The notes beneath the pieces are model-generated. The model did not search any database and was not told the origin of the DNA. It saw only the letters and a list, made by a program, of their open reading frames with translations. Of a stretch of DNA of 34,162 nt, positions 11,731 through 19,709 are shown in pieces. This stretch comes from Clostridiales bacterium GWE2_32_10. Its GTDB lineage: Bacteria > Bacillota > Clostridia > Lachnospirales > UBA12420. The number at the start of each line of letters is the position of its first letter. Position 1 is the stretch's first letter. The stretch covers positions 33,752-67,913 of the forward strand of contig MGOW01000083.1 in NCBI GenBank assembly GCA_001797255.1, written 5' to 3'. The translations under genes were made by a program, and so were the position numbers.

Positions 11731-12613
11731 CACCTAATATAAGCTCAAGCAGCTTCTTAACCCCAGAACTTGGTATAGTGTTATTCATAACTGCTATGCC
11801 AATGTTTCTTTTAGGAACACTAGGTACAGTCTTAATCTCAAAAAGACTCCCATCCTCCAAATCCTTAGTTATAAAATCTCGAGTAGCATATCCTATCCCA
11901 AAGCCGATTTTAGTGAAATCCATGACTAGATTATAGCTTACGATCTCTATTCTAGGTGTTAATTCTATATTATTTTCTATCAAAAAGTTATCTAAAAACT
12001 CCCGAGTGTTAGATGGCTTTTTTTGAAATATTAAAGGGTAAGTCTTTAATTCCTCTAAAGTAATTGTTTTCCCAGAAAGATATGAATATTCTTTACTAGC
12101 GACAAAGCAGTCTTGAACTTCTTTGAATGGGATAATATCAATGTCTTTAGTGGTTTTAATAGGTAGATTTAAAACAAGTATATCAACTGTCCCATTTCTT
12201 AGCATGTGCAACAAATCTTTAGTTAAATTATTAGTTATTTCTATATCTATATTAGGATAAAGCTTGTGAAATTGCTCTATATACGGAAGTAAAACATGCC
12301 GTGTTACAGTAGTACTTGCTCCGATTTTTATATTTCCTGTTTCTAAATTCAACAACTCTGAAAATTTATTTTCCCCATTATAAAAAAACTCCACGCCCTG
12401 CTTTATATAGCTGTAAAAAATCTTTCCTTCCTCAGTTAATGTAACCCCTTTCTTAGTTCTAACAAACAAAGCTCCCCCTAGCTGTGACTCTAGCTTCTTT
12501 ATTGATTGTGTAACTGCTGGCTGAGAAATATATAATTCATTAGCTGCCTTTGATATACTACCATTTTTAGCAACAACATAGAATATATTATAAAGCTCAA
12601 AATTGATATTCAT
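11726..12613 (-). CDS. LysR-family transcriptional regulator
   Basis: 295 residues, the standard LysR length, with ATG start behind AAGGAG on the minus strand. Residues 1-60 form the winged helix-turn-helix (FYVVAKNGSISKAANELY, then SQPAVTQSIKKLESQLGG and LFVRTKKGVTLTEEG). The remainder is the periplasmic-binding-like effector domain (IKIGASTTVTRHVLLPYI). Such regulators usually control the divergently transcribed neighbour, here the DUF2099 gene, with which it shares a compact intergenic region with interlocked promoters. The effector is unknown. Confidence 0.93.
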   Translation of the reverse strand: MNINFELYNIFYVVAKNGSISKAANELYISQPAVTQSIKKLESQLGGALFVRTKKGVTLTEEGKIFYSYIKQGVEFFYNGENKFSELLNLETGNIKIGASTTVTRHVLLPYIEQFHKLYPNIDIEITNNLTKDLLHMLRNGTVDILVLNLPIKTTKDIDIIPFKEVQDCFVASKEYSYLSGKTITLEELKTYPLIFQKKPSNTREFLDNFLIENNIELTPRIEIVSYNLVMDFTKIGFGIGYATRDFITKDLEDGSLFEIKTVPSVPKRNIGIAVMNNTIPSSGVKKLLELILGG

Positions 12614-12650
12614 ATAACCACTCCTTATAATTAATATAACAAATATATAT

Positions 12651-12679
12651 TTTACTTATATCACATTTTGACGTATAAT
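12651..12679 (+). promoter_or_regulatory. Promoter of the DUF2099 gene with possible LysR site
   Basis: TTTACT (12651-12656), 17-bp spacer and TATAAT (12674-12679) form a plausible promoter. The inverted repeat TTATA-N13-TATAA (12656-12678) lies inside it and inside the opposing LysR promoter, a fitting place for an autoregulatory LysR-type operator. The assignment of the operator is inference. Confidence 0.5.
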
Positions 12680-12683
12680 GCAA
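12655..12683 (-). promoter_or_regulatory. Promoter of the LysR gene
   Basis: On the minus strand TTGCAT (complement of 12678-12683), 17-bp spacer and TATAAG (complement of 12655-12660) face the DUF2099 promoter and overlap it almost completely, so the two promoters are likely mutually exclusive. Confidence 0.5.
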
Positions 12684-12705
12684 GATATAAATTAAATTAC
12701 TTGAT

Positions 12706-12779
12706 TGTCGTTGCGAGGAACGAAGCAATCTCTCTTTAAAAACGGGATTGCCACGCCAAAGAGCAGGCTCGCAATGACA
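12706..12779 (+). repeat. Dispersed palindromic element, full copy in a 5' leader
   Basis: The left arm TGTCGTTGCGAG with GCAATC and the right arm GATTGC with GGCTCGCAATGACA pair as a long imperfect hairpin. The right half (12745-12779) is, in reverse complement, nearly identical to the cores at 19146 and 30982. It lies between the promoter and start of the DUF2099 gene, so it is transcribed in the leader. Confidence 0.88.
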
Positions 12780-12803
12780 AAACGAATAGAAAGGAGCAAT
12801 ATT

Positions 12804-14126
12804 ATGATTTTACAAGAAAAAATATTAGAGGATTTAAAAAATGAAGGGAAGTATTCAAATGGAGATGTAAAGCTTGAGTTAACTCAAGATGGAGTAGATA
12901 TGATTTTCAACAAAAAGGAAAATATACGAGAAACTTTACTTACTGGTATAGATAAAAAAGAAATTTTGAATGCTAACCCAGCGGAAATACAAGTAACTGA
13001 TTTTATTTCTAAAAATACAAAAATCACTAAAGATACAAAACAACAATTAATTTTAAGTAGTTCAGGAGGTATCGAAGACTGCGTAGACGAGTTATTAAAC
13101 TTTTGCTATAGAATGCAAGAAACATACGATAAAACCGCAAGCCATATTACTAGAATGTTTGGTAGTTACATACTAATAGTTCGACGAAATGATGAACTTA
13201 AAGCCATATACTCAACTCCATCACCTATGAAGTACTGCCCATTAATGTTCAAGCTTTTGCGAGAAATCGGTGGAGATATAGCTGATAACCTATTAGCTTC
13301 ATTAAAAAATGGAAAGCAGGATGAATATCAAAAACATATGCTAGACTTGATCAATAATGTTGTAATAAAAGGCGGAGGATTCAATGATAATAGACCTCTT
13401 AACTCATGTGAAAAAAATGTTACTTTTGGAGCATCAGAAATAATGTCAGATGCAATGCAAACAGGAAAAATAGATGCAGCTGTTATTGTATCAAATAATT
13501 TAGGTACAGTTATAACCACAACCCCAGTCACAACCCAAGGTGTAGTAAAAAGGATGACGGGCTTATTCTACACAACTCCAAGTCCTGATTTGGTTAAAGG
13601 AGCATTCAAAAATGACATAATTCCAGTTTTCCCTTTTACAGGTAAAATAGATCAAGTAGAGGGTGTAAAGCAGGCGATAAAGCTGGGATTCAAAAATATC
13701 TCGGTATCGGTAGCAGCAAATGATAATTACAAATTAAAGGAATTATCAAGCCTAGAAACTGAGGGTATAAATATCTACAGATTTGGTTTATGTGCCACCG
13801 GGATAAACAACGAAACAGCAGAAATTATGGCTCAAAATGCGGACATAGTCTGGTCTTGTGCATCAAAGCCAGTTCGTGAGCTAATAGCTCCAAAAGCAAT
13901 ATCACAAGTAGGAGTAAAAATACCTGTGTATATATTAAGTAAACGAGGATGGGAACTTGTGAAACCTAGGATTGGCGAGATTGATGGGAAGTTTGATTTG
14001 GATGGAGTCATATTAGCTGATGGTGAGAATATGCCCGTGATATACAATAAACAAGGTGAGCTTGTTTCGATGAAATTTAGCGAGCTTGATGAAAGATGTG
14101 TCGATTGCCCAGAGCCTTGTGTGTGA
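12804..14126 (+). CDS. DUF2099 / methanogenesis-marker-8-like protein
   Basis: The frame is open from 12705, but its first 33 codons translate the dispersed repeat; the real start is ATG 12804 behind AAGGAG (12791-12796), giving 440 residues. The central region matches what I know of the DUF2099 family (methanogenesis marker protein 8): VTFGASEIMSDAM, GTVITTTPVTTQG, IDQVEGVKQAIKLGFK and ADIVWSCASKPVRE. The C-terminus carries a Cys-rich end (RCVDCPEPCV), a possible metal or cluster site. The family is best known from methanogens, where its role is not settled; members occur in some anaerobic bacteria. A divergent LysR regulator suggests induction by a small molecule. Family assignment is fairly good; function is unknown. 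Confidence 0.7.
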   Translation: MILQEKILEDLKNEGKYSNGDVKLELTQDGVDMIFNKKENIRETLLTGIDKKEILNANPAEIQVTDFISKNTKITKDTKQQLILSSSGGIEDCVDELLNFCYRMQETYDKTASHITRMFGSYILIVRRNDELKAIYSTPSPMKYCPLMFKLLREIGGDIADNLLASLKNGKQDEYQKHMLDLINNVVIKGGGFNDNRPLNSCEKNVTFGASEIMSDAMQTGKIDAAVIVSNNLGTVITTTPVTTQGVVKRMTGLFYTTPSPDLVKGAFKNDIIPVFPFTGKIDQVEGVKQAIKLGFKNISVSVAANDNYKLKELSSLETEGINIYRFGLCATGINNETAEIMAQNADIVWSCASKPVRELIAPKAISQVGVKIPVYILSKRGWELVKPRIGEIDGKFDLDGVILADGENMPVIYNKQGELVSMKFSELDERCVDCPEPCV

Positions 14127-14130
14127 TGCT

Positions 14131-14148
14131 AAATAAAATAATTTATTT
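14131..14148 (+). terminator. Weak AT-only hairpin after the DUF2099 gene
   Basis: AAATAAA-ATAA-TTTATTT followed by ATTTTT forms a 7-bp stem just after the stop. The all-AT stem is weak, so termination here is tentative. Confidence 0.3.
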
Positions 14149-14164
14149 ATTTTTACAAAAATAC

Positions 14165-14193
14165 TTGAAATATGTTTATAAAAATATTATAAT
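14165..14193 (+). promoter_or_regulatory. Promoter of the REC-HDOD / sensor operon
   Basis: TTGAAA (14165-14170), 17-bp spacer and perfect TATAAT (14188-14193), 66 bp before the response-regulator start. Confidence 0.75.
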
Positions 14194-14259
14194 TGTAGAG
14201 AACATTACAAATTTCTAATTTAAGCAATAAAATATAATGGAAATGAGGGATATTTTTAT

Positions 14260-15447
14260 ATGAAGAAAATACTTTTTGTTGACGATGAAGAACAGATATT
14301 AAGATCAATCACACGACTCTTTAGAACAACTGATTATGATATATATACAGCTCCTGAAGGTGAAAGTGCCCTTAAAATATTGGAGACAGAAGAAATAGAT
14401 TTAATAATCAGTGATATGAGAATGCCTTTTATGGATGGTTATGGATTATTATCTAAGGTGAAGGAACTATATCCTAAAGTAATAAGAGTAATGTTAAGCG
14501 GATATACTGAAGAAAAATTAATTTTTAAAGCAATCCAAAAAAATATAGCTAAATTATATGTATTTAAGCCCTGGGAAAATGAAAAATTGCTAAATGTTGT
14601 AGATCAGATATTCGAAAGCAAAAAATCCATAAAGGATAACAATCTTTTGATACATATAAATAACATTGAAGAACTTATTACTACTAATGTTAATTATCAA
14701 AGAATACTTTCACTTATTCAAAGTGGTACAGATATAGAAAAAATAACATTTGAAATAGAAAAAGATCAATCAATAGCTTTAAAAGTACTTCATGTTGCAA
14801 ATTCAGCCTACTGTAATGTAAAAACAGGCTCCATAAAGCAGGCTGTTTCTTATTTAGGACTTCAAAATATTAACAATATTATACTATCATATTCTGCGAT
14901 TGATACCTTTGACAACGATTCATTAGCAACATATTTAAATATGTTGAGTAAGCACTCATTTGTAACTAATAAATTAGTAAAATACATATATAACAAGCTT
15001 TTGTGTAAAGAATTAAGCGAAAAATATAGTGCTATAGGGCTACTTCATGATGTGGGAATAGTATTTCTGTTTAAATGCTTTGGAGAAAAATATTATAATT
15101 TATTTATAAAATCTATACAAGAAAACATAAATATTGCTGAGCTTGAAAGAGAAATACTTGGAACTACTCATGAAGAAGTAGGAGGGTATCTTTTGAATTG
15201 GTGGGGGCTGCCAGATCAGATTGTGGAAGCAGCTTTTTTTCATCATATGCCAATGGACATTAGAGTAATAAATAAAGAGATGGTTTGTGTTGTACATCTC
15301 GCTGATAAATATTCTTGGGATATTATTAAAGAAAAGTGTCCATGTAATTTTAATGACGCTGTATTTGATTTTCTTAATATTGAAAAAGGTAGGTTTGAAG
15401 AGGAGTTAAAGAATTTTATGTCTGTTTTAGGCGAAAGGGATGAATAG
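14260..15447 (+). CDS. Response regulator with HDOD output domain
   Basis: 395 residues. Residues 1-120 are a receiver domain with D8/D9, phosphoacceptor D52 (IISDMRMP), S80 and K103 (VFKPW). Residues 130-335 form an HDOD domain (LKVLHVANSAY, QAVSYLGLQNINNIIL, then AIGLLHDVG with H263-D264), an HD-related module of signalling proteins usually thought to be non-catalytic. The pairing signals through protein contact or nucleotide second messengers rather than DNA binding. It heads an operon with a sugar-binding lipoprotein (1-bp gap) and a histidine kinase, which is its likely cognate kinase. The Shine-Dalgarno (GAGG) is modest and about 11 nt from the start. Confidence 0.92.
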   Translation: MKKILFVDDEEQILRSITRLFRTTDYDIYTAPEGESALKILETEEIDLIISDMRMPFMDGYGLLSKVKELYPKVIRVMLSGYTEEKLIFKAIQKNIAKLYVFKPWENEKLLNVVDQIFESKKSIKDNNLLIHINNIEELITTNVNYQRILSLIQSGTDIEKITFEIEKDQSIALKVLHVANSAYCNVKTGSIKQAVSYLGLQNINNIILSYSAIDTFDNDSLATYLNMLSKHSFVTNKLVKYIYNKLLCKELSEKYSAIGLLHDVGIVFLFKCFGEKYYNLFIKSIQENINIAELEREILGTTHEEVGGYLLNWWGLPDQIVEAAFFHHMPMDIRVINKEMVCVVHLADKYSWDIIKEKCPCNFNDAVFDFLNIEKGRFEEELKNFMSVLGERDE

Positions 15448-15448
15448 T

Positions 15449-16441
15449 ATGTTTAAGAAATTTTTAGTTTTAGCTATGTGTATTATTGTTACAGGGTTAT
15501 TTGTAGGTTGTGGAGGTAAGTCTTCAAATGATGGGCTTATTCAAGATGAAAACACATTAAATGGAGAGTCTAAAGGTGAGACTAAGCCTTATACCGTTGC
15601 TCTTGTTATGAAAACCTTAACAAATCCTTTCTTTGTTAAGATGGAAGAAGGTGCAAGAAAAGCAGAAGAAGAACTTGGAATCAATCTGATTGTTAAGACA
15701 GGAGCAAAAGAAACATCTATTGAACAGCAGATAGGAATTGTAGAAGAACTTATAGAACAAAAAGTTGATGCAATAGTTATAGCACCAGGAAGTTCTACAG
15801 AGCTTGTGCAGGTATTAAAAAAAGCACAAGATGTAGGTATAAAAATTGTCAACATAGATAATAGACTTGATATAGAATTATCGAAAAAAGTGGGGTTAGT
15901 AAATGTACCATTCATAAGTGTGAAAAATAATGAAGGTGCATATCTTTCAGCTAAATATATTTCGGATATGATAACAACACCTACAAAAACAGCAATAATT
16001 GAAGGGATTAGAGATGCAGATAATGCTAATCAAAGAAAAATTGGTGCAGAGAAAGCTTTTGGTGAGAATAAAAACATAAATATAGTTGCTAGTGAAACAG
16101 CAAATTGGAAAATTGATGAAGCTCGTACAGTTGCAGCATCTGTATTTAAAAAGAATTCCGACATAAAAGCAGTATTTTGTGCAAATGATATGATGGCACT
16201 TGGGGTTATAGAGTGTCTAAAAGAAAATGATATTAAGGACGTGCTAGTAGCAGGATTTGATAATCTTGATGATGCAAGAAAAGCTATAAAAGAAGGTACG
16301 CTCTCAGTTACGATAGACCAACAGGCCGATATTCAAGGTTACACGGGGGTTATGAAGGTAATTGATCTTATAGAAGGTAGGGAAGTTCCCAATGAAACTT
16401 TTGTGCCAGTAAAAGTAATAACAAAAAAAGATTTACAATAA
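15449..16441 (+). CDS. Sugar-binding (RbsB-like) lipoprotein
   Basis: ATG 15440 overlaps the previous stop, but GAAAGGGA (15433-15440) fits ATG 15449 better, giving 330 residues that begin MFKKFLVLAMC. A lipoprotein signal ends at C21 (GLFVGCGG), so the protein should be anchored outside the membrane. The rest is a type I periplasmic-binding fold: VALVMKTLTNPFFVKMEEG, VDAIVIAPGSSTELV, AVFCANDMMALGVIECLK and VAGFDN. It is ribose/galactose-binding-like, but no ABC permease or ATPase accompanies it. Between a response regulator and a histidine kinase, it is more likely a ligand-sensing partner of the kinase than a transporter subunit. Confidence 0.9.
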   Translation: MFKKFLVLAMCIIVTGLFVGCGGKSSNDGLIQDENTLNGESKGETKPYTVALVMKTLTNPFFVKMEEGARKAEEELGINLIVKTGAKETSIEQQIGIVEELIEQKVDAIVIAPGSSTELVQVLKKAQDVGIKIVNIDNRLDIELSKKVGLVNVPFISVKNNEGAYLSAKYISDMITTPTKTAIIEGIRDADNANQRKIGAEKAFGENKNINIVASETANWKIDEARTVAASVFKKNSDIKAVFCANDMMALGVIECLKENDIKDVLVAGFDNLDDARKAIKEGTLSVTIDQQADIQGYTGVMKVIDLIEGREVPNETFVPVKVITKKDLQ

Positions 16442-16475
16442 TCTTCTAAATTATAAAAAACGGAAGTGTTAAATT

Positions 16476-18506
16476 ATGTTTAAAAAATATATTTCAAAAA
16501 GCATTACAGTTAAATTCGTTATATACATGTTCATTATAGGGCTCATTCCGCTTCTTATTTTTGGTATTTTAGCCATAACTGGATTAAAAAATATTTTGAG
16601 TGTGGAGTCAGAAAATTTTAACTCTGAAGTTGTAAAGGAGAAGAAGGTATATCTTGAACATTTAATGGATGATGTTGAAAGTCTTATTGCCAATATATCA
16701 GGTATTGAGGAAATAAAAGATACGTTATCAACTGATGATTTGGATGACTCTCCTTATCAAAAACTTACAACACAAGCAAAGATGGGTTATATCCTTAGTG
16801 GATATATAAATCTAAAGGGACTTATTTCAATAGATGTATTCTCTAAAAATAATGAGCATTATTATGTCGGGGAAACCCTTAACACGAACAAAATTAATAT
16901 TAAGCTAAAAGATAAATTATTACAGGAAGCAATAAGCTCGAAAAAAAATGTCTATTGGAGTGGGCTTGAAGAAAATATCAATTTAAATTCTAAAAATAAA
17001 TATGTTATTAATGCTGTAAAAGTTATTTATGCTAATGGTAAGGAAGCATATAATGTTACCCCAATAGGAGTTATCATAGTTAGTTATGATATCAATGTTT
17101 TTGATGATTATTTTAAAAATATAAAAAATTATGACGGTTATAATATTATAATAGATAGAAATAATAATATTGTCTATCACCATGAAAAAGCATACATAGG
17201 TAAAAAGCTTTCGGATAAGTTTGATAATAAATTTACTGGAGAAAATGGGCAATTTGTTGAAAAGATAAATAATGAATCAAACATGGTTATTTTTGAAAAA
17301 ACGGATAAAGCTAGATTAGCTATTGTTAGTATAATCCCTTTTAACACGATTTATAAAGAAAGTAAATTTATAACACTCTTTTTGAGTATATTACTTCTAC
17401 TTGCTCTCGTAATGATAATTATTTTTGCATTTATTATGTCAAAAAGTATTGTTAATCCTATAAAAATGATAGCGAACACATTTAAATTGCTTCAAGAAAA
17501 TCCTAATACGTTGCCTAAAAGGTTGGAGTTAAAGAATAAGGATGAAATAGGACAGCTTGGGACTTTATTTAATAGCTTTATTGATGCAATAGAAGATATT
17601 TCAGTACAAAAAAAGCTTGAAAGAAAGCTTAACGAAAGAAATGAAGAGCTTCAATCAACCTTAATGCAACTTACACAAACACAAGGGCAGCTTGTACAGC
17701 ATGAAAAGCTTGCTGGCATTGGGCAGCTTGCAGCTGGAGTTGCACATGAAATAAACAATCCCCTAGGTTTTATTTCGAGTAATCTAGAGACCTTAAATAA
17801 ATATATTACTGTTTATAGCGATATAATGAACATATATTTAGAGCTAGACTCCACACTACCAAGTGATGCAAAAAAAATTATTGAAAAAGCACGTAGTAAA
17901 CGAAAAGAAGAAGAATTTGATTACATAATGGAGGACATTAAGGATATTTTTAAAGATACAAATGAAGGTATTAGTAGAATAAATAAGATTGTTACTAGTA
18001 TGAAAATATTCTCAAGAGTTGACCAGTCTGATGAACATTCGGAGTATAGTATTAATGAGGCTATTAGTACTACGATTGTGGTGGCAAATAATGAAATAAA
18101 ATATCATGCAGAAGTAAAGTGTGATTTTGGTAATATTCCAAAACTATATGTTAATGGAGGGCAGATTAATCAAGTACTCCTTAACATTTTAATTAATGCA
18201 GTTCATGCAATCAAAGATAAGCATATAACAGGAAGAGGAGTAATAAATATTAAAACATACTCTACAGACGGGTATATATATTGTGAAATAGAAGATAATG
18301 GAAAAGGAATACCAGCTGAGATTGCAAATAAAATCTTTGATCCTTTTTTCACAACAAAGCCTATAGGTCAAGGAACTGGACTAGGTCTTGGAATAGCCTA
18401 TGACATTATTGTGAATAAGCATAAAGGCTTGATAAATGTAGAAAGTGAGGTTGATATGGGAACCAAGTTTATTATTAAATTACCAGTTACAAGTGGAGGT
18501 AATTAA
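16476..18506 (+). CDS. Membrane sensor histidine kinase
   Basis: 676 residues. A transmembrane helix at about 14-36 and another at about 298-322 flank an extracellular domain of about 260 residues that looks like a double-Cache sensor. A HAMP linker (about 323-375) and coiled coil (378-410) lead to the H-box, with H424 in GVAHEINNPLGFISSN, then the ATPase domain with QVLLNILINAVHAI, EDNGKGIP and TGLGLGIAY. It ends with the usual FIIKLP. Placed 34 bp after the RbsB-like lipoprotein, it probably reads the ligand-bound lipoprotein and phosphorylates the REC-HDOD protein. The ribosome-binding site is weak (CGGAAG). Confidence 0.93.
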   Translation: MFKKYISKSITVKFVIYMFIIGLIPLLIFGILAITGLKNILSVESENFNSEVVKEKKVYLEHLMDDVESLIANISGIEEIKDTLSTDDLDDSPYQKLTTQAKMGYILSGYINLKGLISIDVFSKNNEHYYVGETLNTNKINIKLKDKLLQEAISSKKNVYWSGLEENINLNSKNKYVINAVKVIYANGKEAYNVTPIGVIIVSYDINVFDDYFKNIKNYDGYNIIIDRNNNIVYHHEKAYIGKKLSDKFDNKFTGENGQFVEKINNESNMVIFEKTDKARLAIVSIIPFNTIYKESKFITLFLSILLLLALVMIIIFAFIMSKSIVNPIKMIANTFKLLQENPNTLPKRLELKNKDEIGQLGTLFNSFIDAIEDISVQKKLERKLNERNEELQSTLMQLTQTQGQLVQHEKLAGIGQLAAGVAHEINNPLGFISSNLETLNKYITVYSDIMNIYLELDSTLPSDAKKIIEKARSKRKEEEFDYIMEDIKDIFKDTNEGISRINKIVTSMKIFSRVDQSDEHSEYSINEAISTTIVVANNEIKYHAEVKCDFGNIPKLYVNGGQINQVLLNILINAVHAIKDKHITGRGVINIKTYSTDGYIYCEIEDNGKGIPAEIANKIFDPFFTTKPIGQGTGLGLGIAYDIIVNKHKGLINVESEVDMGTKFIIKLPVTSGGN

Positions 18507-18577
18507 TAAGTAATTTTAGATTTATGAATGCATAAAAGAGTAGAATTAATGCATTATAACATAAAAGGAATTACTTA
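18507..18577 (+). repeat. Nested inverted repeat after the kinase gene
   Basis: Outer arms TAAGTAATT (18507-18515) and AATTACTTA (18569-18577) are perfect complements; inner arms AATGCAT (18527-18533) and ATGCATT (18549-18555) are too. The structure starts on the first base after the kinase stop and ends 33 bp before the GNAT gene. It may be an intercistronic mRNA structure. There is no U-tract, so it is not a typical terminator. Confidence 0.6.
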
Positions 18578-18610
18578 GATAATAATAAATTTGAAGGAGC
18601 ATGATACAAC

Positions 18611-19111
18611 ATGAATAAAACTAAAATTCGGGTTGATATAATAAAAGCTACACTTAAAGATATAGATAAACTAGTACCACTGTATTTTAAGTTAAATAAA
18701 CATCATTATCAAAATATAGATGATTTTTATAAGGAATATACTAATTCAAAAATTAAAAAGCTAATAAAAAGAGCTATAGCTGAAAAAGAAAGGGACATAT
18801 ACATTGTTATTGATAAAGAAGATAATATAAAAGGATTGATAGAAATAGAATTTAAGGCTATAGAAGATGATATAGAGCTTATGGACAAAAACTATATAGA
18901 AATAAAATCTATTATAGTAGATGAAAATTATAGGGGAGAAAATATTGGTAGCGAGCTAATGCAGTATATTGAAAAAATAGGTCAAGAGAAGAAAATAGAT
19001 CACATCGAACTAAAAGTATACAACTTTAATGAGGCAGCTATAAAATTTTATGTAAAAAAAGGATATAAACCTTTTGCACATTATTATAAAAAAGATATTA
19101 GTAAAGTCTAG
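18611..19111 (+). CDS. GNAT-family N-acetyltransferase
   Basis: 166 residues, ATG start with AAGGAG about 12 nt upstream. The GNAT fold is visible: IEIKSIIVDENYRGENIG with the acetyl-CoA pyrophosphate loop R108-G113 (RGENIG), then HIELKVYNFNEAAIKFY and the KKGYKPF end motif. Such enzymes transfer an acetyl group from acetyl-CoA to an amine of a small molecule or protein; the substrate is unknown. It follows the kinase operon by about 100 bp and is closed by a strong terminator that overlaps its last codons. Confidence 0.88.
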   Translation: MNKTKIRVDIIKATLKDIDKLVPLYFKLNKHHYQNIDDFYKEYTNSKIKKLIKRAIAEKERDIYIVIDKEDNIKGLIEIEFKAIEDDIELMDKNYIEIKSIIVDENYRGENIGSELMQYIEKIGQEKKIDHIELKVYNFNEAAIKFYVKKGYKPFAHYYKKDISKV

Positions 19112-19121
19112 TATCTTTTTT
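19088..19121 (+). terminator. Rho-independent terminator after the GNAT gene
   Basis: AAAAAAGATA / TATCTTTTTT is a perfect 10-bp pairing, extended inward by a T-G wobble and TAG/CTA around a 6-nt loop. The last codons and stop of the GNAT gene lie inside it, and the A and T runs could make it bidirectional. It is followed 2 bp later by the dispersed element at 19124. Confidence 0.8.
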
Positions 19122-19123
19122 GT

Positions 19124-19204
19124 GTTACAGTTCAGACAACAATGGTGTCATTGCGAGCCTGTTTTTTGGCGTGGCAATCTGTTTTATTACCTCTGAACCG
19201 TAAC
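19124..19204 (+). repeat. MITE-like palindromic element upstream of the hydrogenase operon
   Basis: An 81-bp element with 13-bp terminal inverted repeats, GTTACAGTTCAGA and TCTGAACCGTAAC (one mismatch), around the core TGTCATTGCGAGCC...GGCGTGGCAATCTG. The same left arm occurs at 28127-28139, and the core recurs at 12745, 28166 and 30982. Six Ts follow, so the folded element could also terminate transcription. It codes for nothing. Confidence 0.88.
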
Positions 19205-19274
19205 TTTTTTGTTATATTCAAATGTAATAAATCATATATATTTCAATATACTTGTTTTTAAAGAGGTGATAATT

Positions 19275-19697
19275 TTGGCTAAAGAGTATAGGGAAAGTTA
19301 TACAACTGATGATATCAAAAGAAGAATAGACTATTTAAAAAATAGGATAGACTTTGCTGAAAGTAAATATGAAAAATTATACTTTATGGAGTTATTAAGA
19401 CAAGAAGAAACAAAATCAAATCAAGTAGAAGAAGATGAAACTAAAGCTGATAGAACAGCAATGATTACTAAAACAGATCTTACATTAGAACAACTAACAC
19501 AATATGATGGATCAGGAGGCAAACCAGCATATGTAGCGGTAGACGGCATAATTTATGATGTAAGTAGAGAAGGGTCATGGGGAGGAGGTACTCATTTTGG
19601 ACTATATGCTGGGCAAGATTTGACAGAGCAATTTAGCGGATGTCATCAAGCAGGGATTTTAAAGAATCTGCCTATAGTAGGTAGATTGATAAAATAA
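19275..19697 (+). CDS. Cytochrome b5-like heme-binding domain protein
   Basis: TTG start behind AGAGGTGAT (19262-19270), giving 140 residues; an upstream in-frame TTG (19209) lacks a ribosome-binding site. Residues 1-62 are a charged helical region without signal or membrane segment. Residues 65-138 form a bacterial cytochrome b5-like domain: LEQLTQYDGSGGKPAYVAVD, GIIYDVS, then GGTHFG and AGQDLTEQF with candidate axial ligands H107 and H124. The family binds heme b for electron transfer or, in MAPR-like relatives, other ligands. It is the first gene of the hydrogenase operon, 12 bp before the small subunit, which makes it the only candidate electron partner encoded there. Confidence 0.85.
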   Translation: MAKEYRESYTTDDIKRRIDYLKNRIDFAESKYEKLYFMELLRQEETKSNQVEEDETKADRTAMITKTDLTLEQLTQYDGSGGKPAYVAVDGIIYDVSREGSWGGGTHFGLYAGQDLTEQFSGCHQAGILKNLPIVGRLIK

Positions 19698-19709
19698 GGG
19701 GGAATACAT

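Noticed and set aside
12705-12803. N-terminal extension of the DUF2099 frame (SLRGTKQS...)
   Set aside because: It is the translation of the dispersed repeat; a good ribosome-binding site places the start at 12804.
19205-19274. Promoter of the hydrogenase operon
   Set aside because: TTGTTA (19209) with CATATA at 18-bp spacing is too weak in this AT-rich stretch to call. The real promoter is not evident by eye.
19209-19274. Longer N-terminus of the b5-like protein from TTG 19209
   Set aside because: There is no ribosome-binding site, and a good one supports TTG 19275.
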